Source of the DNA: a virus
DNA length: 29,036 nucleotides
Reading direction: 5' to 3' (one strand)
IMG/VR virus record: IMGVR_UViG_3300049914_000074
Location: 1-29,036 of that record
The position numbers and the translations under genes were made by a program. The first letter of the stretch is position 1. Each line of letters starts with the position of its first letter. Below are positions 19,580 through 27,837 of this stretch, in pieces. A model generated the notes under the pieces. That model saw only the letters and a list, made by a program, of their open reading frames with translations, ran no database searches and was not told the origin of the DNA.

Positions 19580-21849
19580 TATGCGGGATCCACTCCTGTG
19601 ATGGGCAGTGCGCCGGCGGTCGTGGTCAAGACGCCAGTCCAGGCGACGGTGACATCATCTTCCTTGTAGATCGTGATTGCGTTGGTCGCAGGATTGATCA
19701 CGACCTTGTTCCGGAGGAAACGCAGCGAATCACCTACGGTCCGGCCGCCGTCGGATCCACCGGCGAGATTGCGCCCGAGCATCTTATCGGCTACCTGTGC
19801 GGTCGTGGGTGCGGTCGCTGAATTCACCGCAGCCCCGAGTGAGAGCGCCGCCGGTGTCTGGTTATCCACGTCGCGCACTGTAGTCGCGATTGTGGCCGCA
19901 CTCGGAGGTGCCGTGTAACCGGACGCCAGTAGGGCACTATTCGTCCCGCGCATGTCGGTATTGGTTGTGCAGGTATCCACCAGGGTAACACGGGCCTGCG
20001 TATCGGCTGGTTTGGTGCGGCTACTAATGGTTGCATCAAGATTGGCAAGTCTGGCATCGCCAAGCGCCGTTAAGCCCGCGCCTGCCGCGCCTATGCGCGT
20101 CATGATTGCATCGGCGGCAGCGATGATCAGACTCTCGTCTGCTGGATCACTCGGGAGATTCGTGGTTTTTCCGTCGATAGAGGAAAGCCGCGTCGAATTC
20201 GAATCCATTTCTGTTCGGATCGCTATTGCCGTCGGTGGAGTACCGTTGTTTGCATCCGCAAGAGCCTTACCAGCGCTGCCAGTGGTCTGATGTCCAGACA
20301 TTGCCTCATCCCAAAGGGCATCAGCCAATACGGACGGATCGACGCCGCCCGATGATGCCGTAGCAAGAGCCAGTCCAGCAGATCCGGCCCCGGCATGGCC
20401 GGATAGAATCTCATCCCACACCTGATCGGCTACTGCTCCCACTGATGGCGGTGCGGTGTAGTTCGCTGCGAGAAGTGCAGAATCCGTCCCGCGCATGGCC
20501 GTACCAAGCGGTTCCGTGTCCCTGATGGCCTGGTTTGAATCAGTCGTTTCGTCGTATGTTCCACCGCCCGCGTTGACCTCGGTTTTGGCCGTCGCATCCA
20601 TGGCGTCCTTGCGGAATAGACCACGGAGCCATTTCGCGAGCAGAGTAATGCCGGTGAGTTGACCCACGAGAGTGGTCACTCCAGCACTGTCTGGAATGCT
20701 TGCCACGGTTGCCGCGACAGTGAACGCGAACGCGCTCAACGTCCTCGTTGCCGCCCCCCATACAGCAGTAGCAACGTCGGCCACCAGAGTGCCATAACTT
20801 GTAACGCTTGCCACTGCACCACCGGCATAGGTTGAGGTCCCCACCACAGCCGGAAATGTGGTCCCGCCCGCATCCACCGTGACACCCTTGGTCTTGATCG
20901 TATTCACGTCAACCTTCTGCGTATCGGGAACCTTCACACAGTTGGCCGCATCCGTGGCGAGTTTGTTGGCTGGAGTCACCAAGAGCAGTGTGGCAGGATC
21001 TTGATTCGCCGCATATCCGCCGATGGTCGCACTGGGTATACTCGCCGCCTTGATTCCAGTCGTCACCAGGAGCGTGTATATTGCTGCGAGTCCGCGAGTA
21101 GCAAATTCATCAATCGCCGCCACGACTGCCTGCACGAAGGTGGAGCTCTTCAGGATCAGATCCGCGCCCGTCGAAGCCAGACTGAATCCAGTCTTATCCG
21201 AGCACGCTATTGACTGCGCTGCCGTAAGATCCACGGTCTGGCTCACCTTGGTCCCGTTCGTGGTTGGCAGTCCACCATTTGCGCCAGGAGCAGCAGCGGG
21301 AAGGGCTAAACCAAGATCCCGAGCGGTCTGAGTCGTTCCACTAACCGCCAGAGCGTTGGCGTCTACCTTACCAGCCGCCGTAAATGTGAGTCCGCTCACT
21401 TTGTCATAGACCTGCTTCGGTGTGTAGGCGTTTGAGGCATCGTTGAGCACCAGACCCGAAACTGTTCCAGCCACCGCAGCCGGAATCGCTCCACCCGATC
21501 CGGTCACAAGTGAATCAAACATCGTCGGAGGCAATACCTGAAAATCCTCCCACACGGGCAGATAGGTCGCCGCCTTGGCAAAGCATACGCGCAATCTTCC
21601 GAGAGTTCCGGTGTCGGTCGCGTCGAGAGTGACAAGCATCATTCCATAGGCATCGGCAACGGATGCGGCGGCAATCCCCTGGTGCCGTATCGCCCCCGTG
21701 CCGCCATTCTTGATCAGAAATATTCCAGTTGTCGCGTGGTCGATATCGGTGATTGTTGTAGCGTCAGTCTTCAGAGCGAGTCCGTCTGCCTTATCCAAAA
21801 ATGGACCCATCGGAATGACGACTTGCGTGGATTGTTTTAGGAATTTCAC
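19579..21849 (-). CDS. Large repeat-rich virion-associated protein
   Basis: A 756-residue protein from GTG 21849. Residues 1-115 form a globular domain (STQVVIPMGPFLDKADGLAL, then LRVCFAKAATYLPVWEDFQV) that I recall as the N-terminus of many phage structural proteins. A long Ala/Thr/Val-rich repetitive central region follows, with repeated VWDEILSGHAGAGSAGLAL and LWDEAMSGHQTTGSAGKAL units and TAPPS segments. The last 50 residues (SLRFLRNKVVINPATNAITI and TAWTG-like strands) form a conserved-looking end module. It is acidic and fibrous in composition, probably a fibre or baseplate appendage. Its place between neck and tail-terminator genes is unusual. The start overlaps the upstream stop (GTGA). 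Confidence 0.75.
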   Translation of the reverse strand: MKFLKQSTQVVIPMGPFLDKADGLALKTDATTITDIDHATTGIFLIKNGGTGAIRHQGIAAASVADAYGMMLVTLDATDTGTLGRLRVCFAKAATYLPVWEDFQVLPPTMFDSLVTGSGGAIPAAVAGTVSGLVLNDASNAYTPKQVYDKVSGLTFTAAGKVDANALAVSGTTQTARDLGLALPAAAPGANGGLPTTNGTKVSQTVDLTAAQSIACSDKTGFSLASTGADLILKSSTFVQAVVAAIDEFATRGLAAIYTLLVTTGIKAASIPSATIGGYAANQDPATLLLVTPANKLATDAANCVKVPDTQKVDVNTIKTKGVTVDAGGTTFPAVVGTSTYAGGAVASVTSYGTLVADVATAVWGAATRTLSAFAFTVAATVASIPDSAGVTTLVGQLTGITLLAKWLRGLFRKDAMDATAKTEVNAGGGTYDETTDSNQAIRDTEPLGTAMRGTDSALLAANYTAPPSVGAVADQVWDEILSGHAGAGSAGLALATASSGGVDPSVLADALWDEAMSGHQTTGSAGKALADANNGTPPTAIAIRTEMDSNSTRLSSIDGKTTNLPSDPADESLIIAAADAIMTRIGAAGAGLTALGDARLANLDATISSRTKPADTQARVTLVDTCTTNTDMRGTNSALLASGYTAPPSAATIATTVRDVDNQTPAALSLGAAVNSATAPTTAQVADKMLGRNLAGGSDGGRTVGDSLRFLRNKVVINPATNAITIYKEDDVTVAWTGVLTTTAGALPITGVDPA

Positions 21850-22658
21850 TGTCGCCGCCTCCTATAAGTTGCCATAAGTAGAGGGACGATTGAACCGCCG
21901 GGAGCCGCCGCCACCGGAATAAACCACGTCCTGCGCGGCTCCACGATCAGGCGCGGGTTGGAGGGGTGCCATAGGGGATGAGCGTGCATCTCCGATATTT
22001 CAGGCGCAGTCAAAGCTCGATTATAGAATGAAATTTCATATATGATTCCATTGAAAAAACTTCCTCCTCCCCCATTTTGCCCGATATATAAAGATGTCGG
22101 TTTTAATACGATATCCACATGCAATGAGGATTTATCGAATACGCCATTGACATATAAATCGGTATCCGTAGTGCCAGTTCCACGTCTGCAGACCTCTACA
22201 GTTGAATCAACACCCTCCGTAACTGTCAACACCGATTTTGCCTGTTCCCCGCCATCGTAAACGGTCAATTGACCGCTAGAGTTTATATACCAGAGCGGAT
22301 TATATGTGTCGAATGCCATGATGCCTGTCGTTCCAAGCGCGGTAAGCCTGAATCGAGCGAAGAACGTATAAGGTCCAGTCCCGATCAAAGGAATCGTCGC
22401 CGCAGTGCATTTTATATGCTGACCCGAACCTGAAAAGTTGAGTCCGTCCCGCGTCCATGTGGGCGGACCCACGCCGGATCGACTTGAAAATGTCTCAAAT
22501 ACGGAGTTTGCCACAAGGTCATAAGCATGAGTCCCGGCACCCTCGTTCAACAACCACGACCCGACCATTCCTTGGTTGAGCGGGTGCCATGGATTGAGCC
22601 TCGGGCGATGCTCATATCGAGGCTTCGCGATAAGTGGATTCCAGATCGGGCTTTGCAT
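21846..22658 (-). CDS. LamG/concanavalin A-like lectin-domain protein
   Basis: A 270-residue protein. Residues about 30-235 fit a LamG-like jelly roll: GMVGSWLLNEGAGTHAYDLV (entry strand with W-x-LNEG), GPYTFFARFRLTALGTTGIM, VYDGGEQAKSVLTVTEGVDS, TDTDLYVNGVFDKSSLHVDI and FNGIIYEISFYNRALTAPEI (the Y-x-R-A-L-T-x-x-E end motif). Such domains bind carbohydrate and are common on phage appendages. N- and C-terminal extensions rich in Pro/His/Arg (PRYEHRPRLNPWHPLNQ, HPLWHPSNPRL) may attach it to the virion. The stop overlaps the next start (GTGA). Confidence 0.82.
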   Translation of the reverse strand: MQSPIWNPLIAKPRYEHRPRLNPWHPLNQGMVGSWLLNEGAGTHAYDLVANSVFETFSSRSGVGPPTWTRDGLNFSGSGQHIKCTAATIPLIGTGPYTFFARFRLTALGTTGIMAFDTYNPLWYINSSGQLTVYDGGEQAKSVLTVTEGVDSTVEVCRRGTGTTDTDLYVNGVFDKSSLHVDIVLKPTSLYIGQNGGGGSFFNGIIYEISFYNRALTAPEISEMHAHPLWHPSNPRLIVEPRRTWFIPVAAAPGGSIVPLLMATYRRRRQ

Positions 22659-23131
22659 TACGGAGCCACCACGTTGTTGTTGTAGGTATAGAGTTCCAGA
22701 AAATTCTCCGCGTCGGTATTTGTAAACCCGTGATTTGTCGGACTCAGAATCAGCGGCGTCACTTTACCAGCGGGAAGCGGAACCTTCTGCATCGTTACGA
22801 TCTGCTGTGTGTTGACCAGACCACACGAGAATATCAGATCGGGCGGACGTGGAGGATGCGTAGCCGCAGCATCGGCACCAGCCGTTCCGGGAACCTCCAA
22901 ATTTGTTCCACCCGCTTTTATCAACAGCCAAACCTGAATGCAATCACCGGCATGGAATACATCCGCACCACGGAAATTGAACTCGAAATCCCCGAGTTGA
23001 TCGCCCGATGAATTATCCCACTCGGTCCCGGCGACAAACGTAGCCGCCGCACAGTTCTTGAGTTGCGCCGACGTGGCAAGGTGAACAACAGAACTTCGTG
23101 CAGACCATTTGGAAGGATATAAAGTTGACAT
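22658..23131 (-). CDS. Beta-rich structural protein, unknown
   Basis: A 157-residue protein: MSTLYPSKWSARSSVVHLAT, then GDFEFNFRGADVFHAGDCIQ, VWLLIKAGGTNLEV and a C-terminal NFLELYTYNNNVVAP. The predominance of beta strands and the absence of a signal peptide or transmembrane segment suggest a virion domain. Its neighbours, LamG and FN3 proteins, suggest a surface decoration or fibre component. The stop overlaps the LamG start by one base (TAATG). No family is recognised. Confidence 0.65.
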   Translation of the reverse strand: MSTLYPSKWSARSSVVHLATSAQLKNCAAATFVAGTEWDNSSGDQLGDFEFNFRGADVFHAGDCIQVWLLIKAGGTNLEVPGTAGADAAATHPPRPPDLIFSCGLVNTQQIVTMQKVPLPAGKVTPLILSPTNHGFTNTDAENFLELYTYNNNVVAP

Positions 23132-23482
23132 TTAATTCACCCCCGTCACTGTCCACGTCGTTCCGTCCCACGAACTTCCATAGTATTGCCACGGGTTGAA
23201 AGATTGCCCGTTCACCTCGGCCTGGAAATCCGTTTGAAGCTGCTGAAGCGTGGCTTTGAGTTGTGCAACTGTCTTCCCGGTGATGACATCGCTTGCGACC
23301 CGTTCAAGGATCTGGCCCGCTCTCAGTGCGGTGATGTCGGCCACGGAGGCATCCTTATATGCGCTGGTCTTGTTCGGGTCCGCAAAGTATACCTGTCGTG
23401 CCGCCGGAACTGTGGCGCGGAGTACATAGGATACAGTTGCAGGATTCACCGACGTTCGCTCAAGAATAATAATCAGTTGCAT
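23132..23482 (-). CDS. Small structural-type phage protein
   Basis: A 116-residue protein. The N-terminal strand pair (MQLIIILERTSVNPATVSYV) is followed by a helical, coiled-coil-like middle (GKTVAQLKATLQQLQTDFQA) and a C-terminal Trp/Tyr-rich end (NPWQYYGSSWDGTTWTVTGV). The terminal GSSWDGTTWT resembles the ends of other phage tail and neck accessory proteins. It directly abuts the next gene. The function is unknown. Confidence 0.65.
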   Translation of the reverse strand: MQLIIILERTSVNPATVSYVLRATVPAARQVYFADPNKTSAYKDASVADITALRAGQILERVASDVITGKTVAQLKATLQQLQTDFQAEVNGQSFNPWQYYGSSWDGTTWTVTGVN

Positions 23483-23489
23483 AGTTGCC

Positions 23490-23834
23490 TCACTGAATCT
23501 TCAAGTTTGTCGGCACCGACGCCGCACCAATGATCGTTGTGCTAACGGCATTGCTGTAATCACTCTCAACCTGCCCGTTCCACGCCGTCACTTGGTACGT
23601 GTGAAAGCCAGGTGTCACATTTGCCACCGTGAATGTGGCAATCGGTTCGGCTACTTCTCCAATCTGTGTATACGTGAAAGGCACCGTGCCTCCAGTGCGC
23701 TCGTAGATCCGAACCTGCTGCCACGGAGTGCCTGTGTTCGCGTCCCAGGACAGTTTGATATCGGCGGCAGATGCGGGTCTCGCGAACGCGGTCACTGCCA
23801 ACAGCAGGAAGAGGGTGAAGAGTAGGCGTTTCAT
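23490..23834 (-). CDS. Secreted-looking FN3-domain protein
   Basis: A 114-residue protein with a textbook Sec signal peptide (MKRLLFTLFLLLAVTAFARP then ASA, cleavage likely after ASA at 23) followed by a single fibronectin type III domain: DIKLSWDANTGTPWQQVRIY, TIATFTVANVTPGFHTYQVT-like strands, AWNGQVESDYSNAVS. FN3 domains are common on phage virions and aid weak carbohydrate binding, but a cleavable signal peptide is unexpected for a particle assembled in the cytoplasm. It may be a periplasmic or released protein. Confidence 0.8.
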   Translation of the reverse strand: MKRLLFTLFLLLAVTAFARPASAADIKLSWDANTGTPWQQVRIYERTGGTVPFTYTQIGEVAEPIATFTVANVTPGFHTYQVTAWNGQVESDYSNAVSTTIIGAASVPTNLKIQ

Positions 23835-23844
23835 GGGGACTCCT

Positions 23845-24357
23845 TTACTTGGTGATGATCAGTTTGTTTTTTACGGCCAGCAAAATCTCTCTGGCCTTCG
23901 CGATTATCGCCTGGCGGTTGATCGGAGAAAAAACAAGCCAGGGTTCACGCTTCTGGTTCAACCAAGCAACGTCCTTGTTGGTTAGAAATCGTTCCTTCTT
24001 GCCCTTTGCGAGCATCTTCTTATTGGTAGTGGCAATCATGCGCTTTTCAGTTCTCGTGTCCGCGCCGACCGAGGCATAGGCACGCCGGTCATTTACGGTG
24101 CGCAGTTTCAGACTTCTGAGCATCTGACCGGTAAAAAACAGGTTGCGCCGATTGCCCTTGCGCATGCGGCTCTTGTACATCGCATAGCGCTTTTTCAGAG
24201 GCATTGCCGGACCATCATTCGGCCCCTGCGCAGCGGCAACGCGCTTGAACACGCTCAGCAAGCCAGTGGATCCGATTTCGACCATGTCGCGCTGCTTGAA
24301 GGTGAGCGGCTCGAGGTGGAGTTTCTTCTTCTGCCAGATCCGGACACTCTGTGCCAT
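23845..24357 (-). CDS. Neck / tail-completion protein (gp10-like)
   Basis: A 170-residue basic protein. The middle carries LFFTGQMLRSLKLRTVNDRR followed by AYASVGADTRTEKRM, and the end carries EPWLVFSPINRQAIIAKARE. The TG-x-ML-x-S pattern, Ala/Gly-V-G strand and R-P/E-P-W-L-x-x-S region before a C-terminal helix are features of HK97 gp10-like and phage virion-morphogenesis proteins that complete the head-tail junction. It lies between the connector-like gene and tail genes. ATG 24357 overlaps the upstream stop by one base (TGATG); a TTG one codon upstream is also possible. Confidence 0.65.
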   Translation of the reverse strand: MAQSVRIWQKKKLHLEPLTFKQRDMVEIGSTGLLSVFKRVAAAQGPNDGPAMPLKKRYAMYKSRMRKGNRRNLFFTGQMLRSLKLRTVNDRRAYASVGADTRTEKRMIATTNKKMLAKGKKERFLTNKDVAWLNQKREPWLVFSPINRQAIIAKAREILLAVKNKLIITK

Positions 24358-24935
24358 CAACTCACCGCTCGATCACGCCTGAGAAGCAGGCTCATGCCTC
24401 TTCCCGCATCCCGGTCGATACGCAGCACCTTATAGGTTGTGGCACTGCTTGATATTTCGTCGCCCTCTTCGGGTGCCGGATCGATATCCGCGCCTTGCAG
24501 CCATAGCATCGCGTAGGTGCTCTCATCGCCGGGCGAGGAATTCTCAAGTTGGACCCCCGCATCCAGGATCGCCCGGATCGAAACAGAATCAGCCGACGGC
24601 GCCGAAACCGCGGGTGTGAAGATAAACTCTTCTCCGAAGGTGGCGAGGCAAATCGTGTTCACGGCATCGATGAGCGCAGCAAAACCGGAAGGCGCCAATG
24701 CCGGCGCCGCGTCATTGGTCAGGTAATTTGCAACCAGCCAATCCCCGGTCACGGGGGGATCGAACATTGTGATGGCCGCGCCGACCCGAGAAAGATGAAT
24801 ATCCTCGTACTGTCGGAACTCCTTCACGTACAGGCGCAGGGTTCCCGCGATCGGAATATAGGCCAGCGTGAACGCAGTATTTCCGCCGCCTATCGTTCCC
24901 GATGGCGTTTCGTTGATGATTGCGGTTGCGGTCAC
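24357..24935 (-). CDS. Head-tail connector / neck protein
   Basis: A 192-residue protein from GTG 24935 (VTATAIINETPSGTIGGGNT). Residues 1-75 form a small beta domain (AGTLRLYVKEFRQYEDIHLS, then TMFDPPVTGDWLVANYL) of a kind common at the N-terminus of phage virion proteins. The rest (FGEEFIFTPAVSAPSADSVS, DAGVQLENSSPGDESTYAML, then EISSSATTYKVLRIDRDAGR) resembles head-tail joining proteins of the gpFII/gp9 type, with the E-F-x-x-T-P start and a Y-x-V-x-x-x-x-x-D strand. The fusion of the two is unusual. The GTG overlaps the stop of the upstream membrane protein. Assignment relies on these motifs plus position. Confidence 0.6.
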   Translation of the reverse strand: MTATAIINETPSGTIGGGNTAFTLAYIPIAGTLRLYVKEFRQYEDIHLSRVGAAITMFDPPVTGDWLVANYLTNDAAPALAPSGFAALIDAVNTICLATFGEEFIFTPAVSAPSADSVSIRAILDAGVQLENSSPGDESTYAMLWLQGADIDPAPEEGDEISSSATTYKVLRIDRDAGRGMSLLLRRDRAVS

Positions 24936-25285
24936 TTCTTCTCCGGCTCCTTCGGCTTCTCGGACTTCACCAGTACAAATACCTTCTGCTCGTAACTCCA
25001 CTGGTACTCATCACCGAGATGCAGTCGGTTCTTTTCGTTCGCTACGGTGAGAGAGTATTTGAGTTCAAGGTTTTCGAGTACCAATTGCACCTGCGGAGAT
25101 ACTTGAACAATTGCAGGTTTCTCGGGCGGCTTCTCCTGCGCTGGTGTGAATGTCTGAGTAGCCCCGGCGGGTTGCATGACTCCGTTCACTATTTGGGGAG
25201 GCTTCTCCTGCCCCGGCGCAAGGCGGACCAGGATCAGGGCGATCAGGATGTAGATGACGATTGCTACTTTCCAGAAGGTTTTCAT
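24932..25285 (-). CDS. Single-TM protein in the head-neck block
   Basis: A 117-residue protein. The N-terminal transmembrane helix (MKTFWKVAIVIYILIALILV) is followed by a proline-rich linker (QEKPPQIVNG, QEKPPEKPAIVQ), a short helical region (VQLVLENLELKYSLTVANEK) and a lysine/glutamate-rich tail (KSEKPKEPEKK). The layout (N-in anchor, Pro-rich stretch, charged end) is somewhat spanin-like, but the gene lies far from the lysis cassette, between a fibre and a neck gene. GAGGA precedes the ATG. Confidence 0.65.
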   Translation of the reverse strand: MKTFWKVAIVIYILIALILVRLAPGQEKPPQIVNGVMQPAGATQTFTPAQEKPPEKPAIVQVSPQVQLVLENLELKYSLTVANEKNRLHLGDEYQWSYEQKVFVLVKSEKPKEPEKK

Positions 25286-25292
25286 TCAGTCC

Positions 25293-26924
25293 TCATTTCC
25301 AAGCCGGAACCCAGAATGATGTTCCGTCAACGTCGATGAACTTCCTCCAACCATTTTGTGCCTGTGTTGCCGGACCACTTGCCACACCGATTGCCTGTGC
25401 TCCGAATGTTGGGATTGACGCACCACCACCCGCAGTAATTAGGGCCGTCGAGAAACCCATTCCACTTGCGTACACTGTCCCTCCCATGAAAATATCGCCA
25501 CCGATGATCTCCGTCAGGCTGAGAGTATCTAGCGTAAACGCCTGTCCAGTAGTCAATGTAGATGTGATCGTGAACGCCCCCGGACTTGCGGCGCTCGTGA
25601 AATAAATTGTGTGTGCTCCTGCGGTCATCGTCAATGCCGCTGTGGCAGAGGCAAACGCAGTGGTGATATTTGCCGTAGGAGTTAGAGCCAATCCGCTTAC
25701 CGTGTAGGTGAATGCATACCGACGCGTTCCCTTACCTGCGATGGCCAGTGTGACCGCCGCTTGGCTGAGAGTGCTGGCCGTACCCGCGCTGAAAGTCCAT
25801 GTTGCGGCGTTTGCGGCAAGGGCACAATCGTTTGTACGACTCCATTCAGCGGGCGGGGCGCCCGTCAATGCGCCGTTCGTGAGGGATTCACCGGCGAGAG
25901 TTCCGGTGTTCTGAAGAGAGAAGTTTCCATCCCAAACTGTAAGTTTTTCAGAAGGCACATAGACATCCGAAAGACTGTAATCTAGACCTGCGATATATCC
26001 AACACCAACATTTCCGTTGGTAGCAACCGTCATCTTCGGAGCGGTGTTATCATAACCTACATTTCCGGTCACAAATTGAATGCTGCTCAGTGATTTAATC
26101 CGAAACGGGGTCGTGACTGATCCAGTTGTCCATATATTAGCCAGAACAGTTTTGTCAAGTGCCGTCCATTCGACCTGATTTACGGATGTCGTGGCATTGC
26201 CTGAAGCGGTAAGCTGAAGAGTCTTCCCTCCTGTATTTGAAATAGTGAACCTTGCCCCAACAGGTGTTATCCCGACACCGACATTTCCACCATACGGATT
26301 CAGGAATAATGTGTTTGTCCCTGTGCCCTCTCGGGATTGTACAATGCCGCCAAAACCTGCACCTCCATCCCACGAGGCACCCAAAACCAAGTTAGTGTTT
26401 GAAGCGGCATTTCCTATTTGCACACTGAAGCCGGTATTGACAGCCGAAAAGTCGACTGGACCGGTAAATGTGGGATTTGCCAACGGAGCCTTCGCACTCA
26501 ATGCAACCGTCTCATCCACGGTCAACGTCTTGCTCGTCGCCCCGCCCGCGATGGTGAAGCCGGTGGCGAGAGGGGAGAGGGAGAGGCCGTTGTAGGTCTT
26601 GCCGGCCAAGGCAGACGCGAGATAGGAGTCTCCAATCGCAGTCCCGTTCCAGATACCGCTAGTGATCGTGCCGAGAGAATTGGCGGTTCCGGTCAGCGTC
26701 AGATTGCCGGTGGCATCGAAAGAAAACGGCGTGATCTTCGTGCTGTAGTCCTTCGCCACCGCCGTGTTCTTTTCGATGGTGAACACGTCGCCATTCACGC
26801 GGATACGCCAGCGCCCGAGAGCGCCAACCGCCCCGGTTTCGGTTATGCGGATCTGGTCGACCACCTGGGCGAATGCTGGGACCGAAACAAGGAGGCATAA
26901 GAGCAAAACGGATATTCTTTTCAT
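25293..26924 (-). CDS. Fibre-like protein with Sec signal peptide
   Basis: A protein of about 543 residues. It starts MKRISVLLLCLLVSVPAFAQ, an excellent signal peptide (AFA cleavage before Q). The mature part is a beta-rich Gly/Thr/Ser/Ala fibre: FSFDATGNLTLTGTANSLGT, TFTGPVDFSAV, repeated NVGVG motifs (GGNVGVGITPVG, ATNGNVGVGYIAG) as in bacterial and phage fibre shafts, a jelly-roll-like segment (SLTNGALTGAPPAEWSRTND), and the end module NGWRKFIDVDGTSFWVPAWK. It resembles tail-fibre or capsid-fibre proteins, but the export signal suggests it could be released or membrane-processed. An ATG at 26933 is an alternative start. A hairpin lies just upstream. Confidence 0.75.
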   Translation of the reverse strand: MKRISVLLLCLLVSVPAFAQVVDQIRITETGAVGALGRWRIRVNGDVFTIEKNTAVAKDYSTKITPFSFDATGNLTLTGTANSLGTITSGIWNGTAIGDSYLASALAGKTYNGLSLSPLATGFTIAGGATSKTLTVDETVALSAKAPLANPTFTGPVDFSAVNTGFSVQIGNAASNTNLVLGASWDGGAGFGGIVQSREGTGTNTLFLNPYGGNVGVGITPVGARFTISNTGGKTLQLTASGNATTSVNQVEWTALDKTVLANIWTTGSVTTPFRIKSLSSIQFVTGNVGYDNTAPKMTVATNGNVGVGYIAGLDYSLSDVYVPSEKLTVWDGNFSLQNTGTLAGESLTNGALTGAPPAEWSRTNDCALAANAATWTFSAGTASTLSQAAVTLAIAGKGTRRYAFTYTVSGLALTPTANITTAFASATAALTMTAGAHTIYFTSAASPGAFTITSTLTTGQAFTLDTLSLTEIIGGDIFMGGTVYASGMGFSTALITAGGGASIPTFGAQAIGVASGPATQAQNGWRKFIDVDGTSFWVPAWK

Positions 26925-26944
26925 GATCGCCATCTCAAATGGAA

Positions 26945-26968
26945 AGAGGGCGGTTTCTGCCGCCCTCT
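26945..26968. terminator. Hairpin between decoration and fibre genes
   Basis: AGAGGGCGG (26945-26953), a 6-nt loop and CCGCCCTCT (26960-26968) form a perfect 9-bp GC-rich stem. On the minus strand only TTTCCATTT follows, so it is a weak or leaky terminator or a stabilising 3' structure for the upstream abundant transcripts. Confidence 0.55.
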
Positions 26969-26994
26969 CGATAGAACCAGCCCAGTGAAACGCG

Positions 26995-27378
26995 TTACGC
27001 CTTGGTCAGGATGCCGTTGGAATCGAAGACGAGCCACTGCACCCCGTCAGAGTAGAGATCGGCGTAGCTACCGAAAGCGCCTGCGATCGTGAGCTTCTCG
27101 TCCGCAACGCCGCTACCGTGGGAGAAGATCTTACTGCCACTCGCGGGCTTCACGACGATGTTTTGCGCGACAGTACACACAAATCTAATCGAACGTCCGG
27201 CCACCGAAGCTGCTGTTGGAAGAGTGTTCTCCTGCGAATCGATGTCGCCAGTGTTCGTATGGATCTTGTCCATGTCAGTCGCGGTCAAAACCGCTCCGGC
27301 GGCGTGTTCTACCACCGTGGCGTTTCCCGGTATCAAAGGCGGCTCCGGCACCAAATAACCCGAACCTGTCGCTGTCAT
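26995..27378 (-). CDS. Decoration-like protein, paralogue 2
   Basis: A 127-residue protein: MTATGSGYLVPEPPLIPGNA, then TDMDKIHTNTGDIDSQENTL, GRSIRFVCTVAQNIVVKPAS and a final YADLYSDGVQWLVFDSNGIL. It is beta-rich and follows the major capsid gene after a paralogue (27430-27819) with the same layout. Position and size suit a capsid decoration protein or capsid fibre. An AAAAGGAGATAGGAAA leader precedes the ATG and hairpins lie on both sides. Confidence 0.7.
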   Translation of the reverse strand: MTATGSGYLVPEPPLIPGNATVVEHAAGAVLTATDMDKIHTNTGDIDSQENTLPTAASVAGRSIRFVCTVAQNIVVKPASGSKIFSHGSGVADEKLTIAGAFGSYADLYSDGVQWLVFDSNGILTKA

Positions 27379-27408
27379 TTTCCTATCTCCTTTTCAATTC
27401 AAGGCCAT

Positions 27409-27432
27409 TAGGTTTCCAGATCAGGAAACCTA
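27409..27432. other. Hairpin between decoration paralogues
   Basis: TAGGTTTCC (27409-27417), a 6-nt loop and GGAAACCTA (27424-27432) form a perfect 9-bp stem. Its upstream arm on the minus strand contains the stop codon of the 27430-27819 gene. There is no U-tract, so it is probably an mRNA-stabilising 3' structure. Confidence 0.55.
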
Positions 27433-27819
27433 TGCCTCCTTGGTGATGATGCCGCTGCTGTTGACGACGTGATAGCGTTCACCGTCGCAGTAAAGTTCAA
27501 CCCAACTGCCAATCGTGGCGGGGATGTTGAGGTACTTCGTGACGACCACGTTGCCGTGGAAGCAGATTGCCTCGCCGGTCGTGGGCAGCAGGCGCGTGAT
27601 CTGAGCGACCGTTTGATAGAAGTGAACACAACGACCTGCCGCGTCCTTAGCGGGTATCAGAGTCAAGACGGCGGTCGCTGCCGACCCGGTGTTGGTGAGG
27701 TTCTTGTCGTAATGCGTGGCAAGCACCAGCGATGCCGTAGCGGCTACTGCGACGACGGTGGCGTTCGGTGCCACAAGCGGCGGTCGGGGAATCAAATATC
27801 CAGAACCAGTTGCAGCCAT
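27430..27819 (-). CDS. Decoration-like protein, paralogue 1
   Basis: A 129-residue protein: MAATGSGYLIPRPPLVAPNA, then ATHYDKNLTNTGSAATAVLT, GRCVHFYQTVAQITRLLPTT and WVELYCDGERYHVVNSSGII. It aligns along its whole length with the next gene (shared M-x-ATGSGYL, NATVV, DK-x-x-TNTG, TVAQ, DG-x-x-x-x-V-x-x-SSGI/SNGI). It is the first gene after the capsid terminator-like hairpin and has a TTAGGAGAATAAAAA leader. A capsid decoration or fibre role is inferred from position. Confidence 0.72.
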   Translation of the reverse strand: MAATGSGYLIPRPPLVAPNATVVAVAATASLVLATHYDKNLTNTGSAATAVLTLIPAKDAAGRCVHFYQTVAQITRLLPTTGEAICFHGNVVVTKYLNIPATIGSWVELYCDGERYHVVNSSGIITKEA

Positions 27820-27837
27820 TTTTTATTCTCCTAAATT

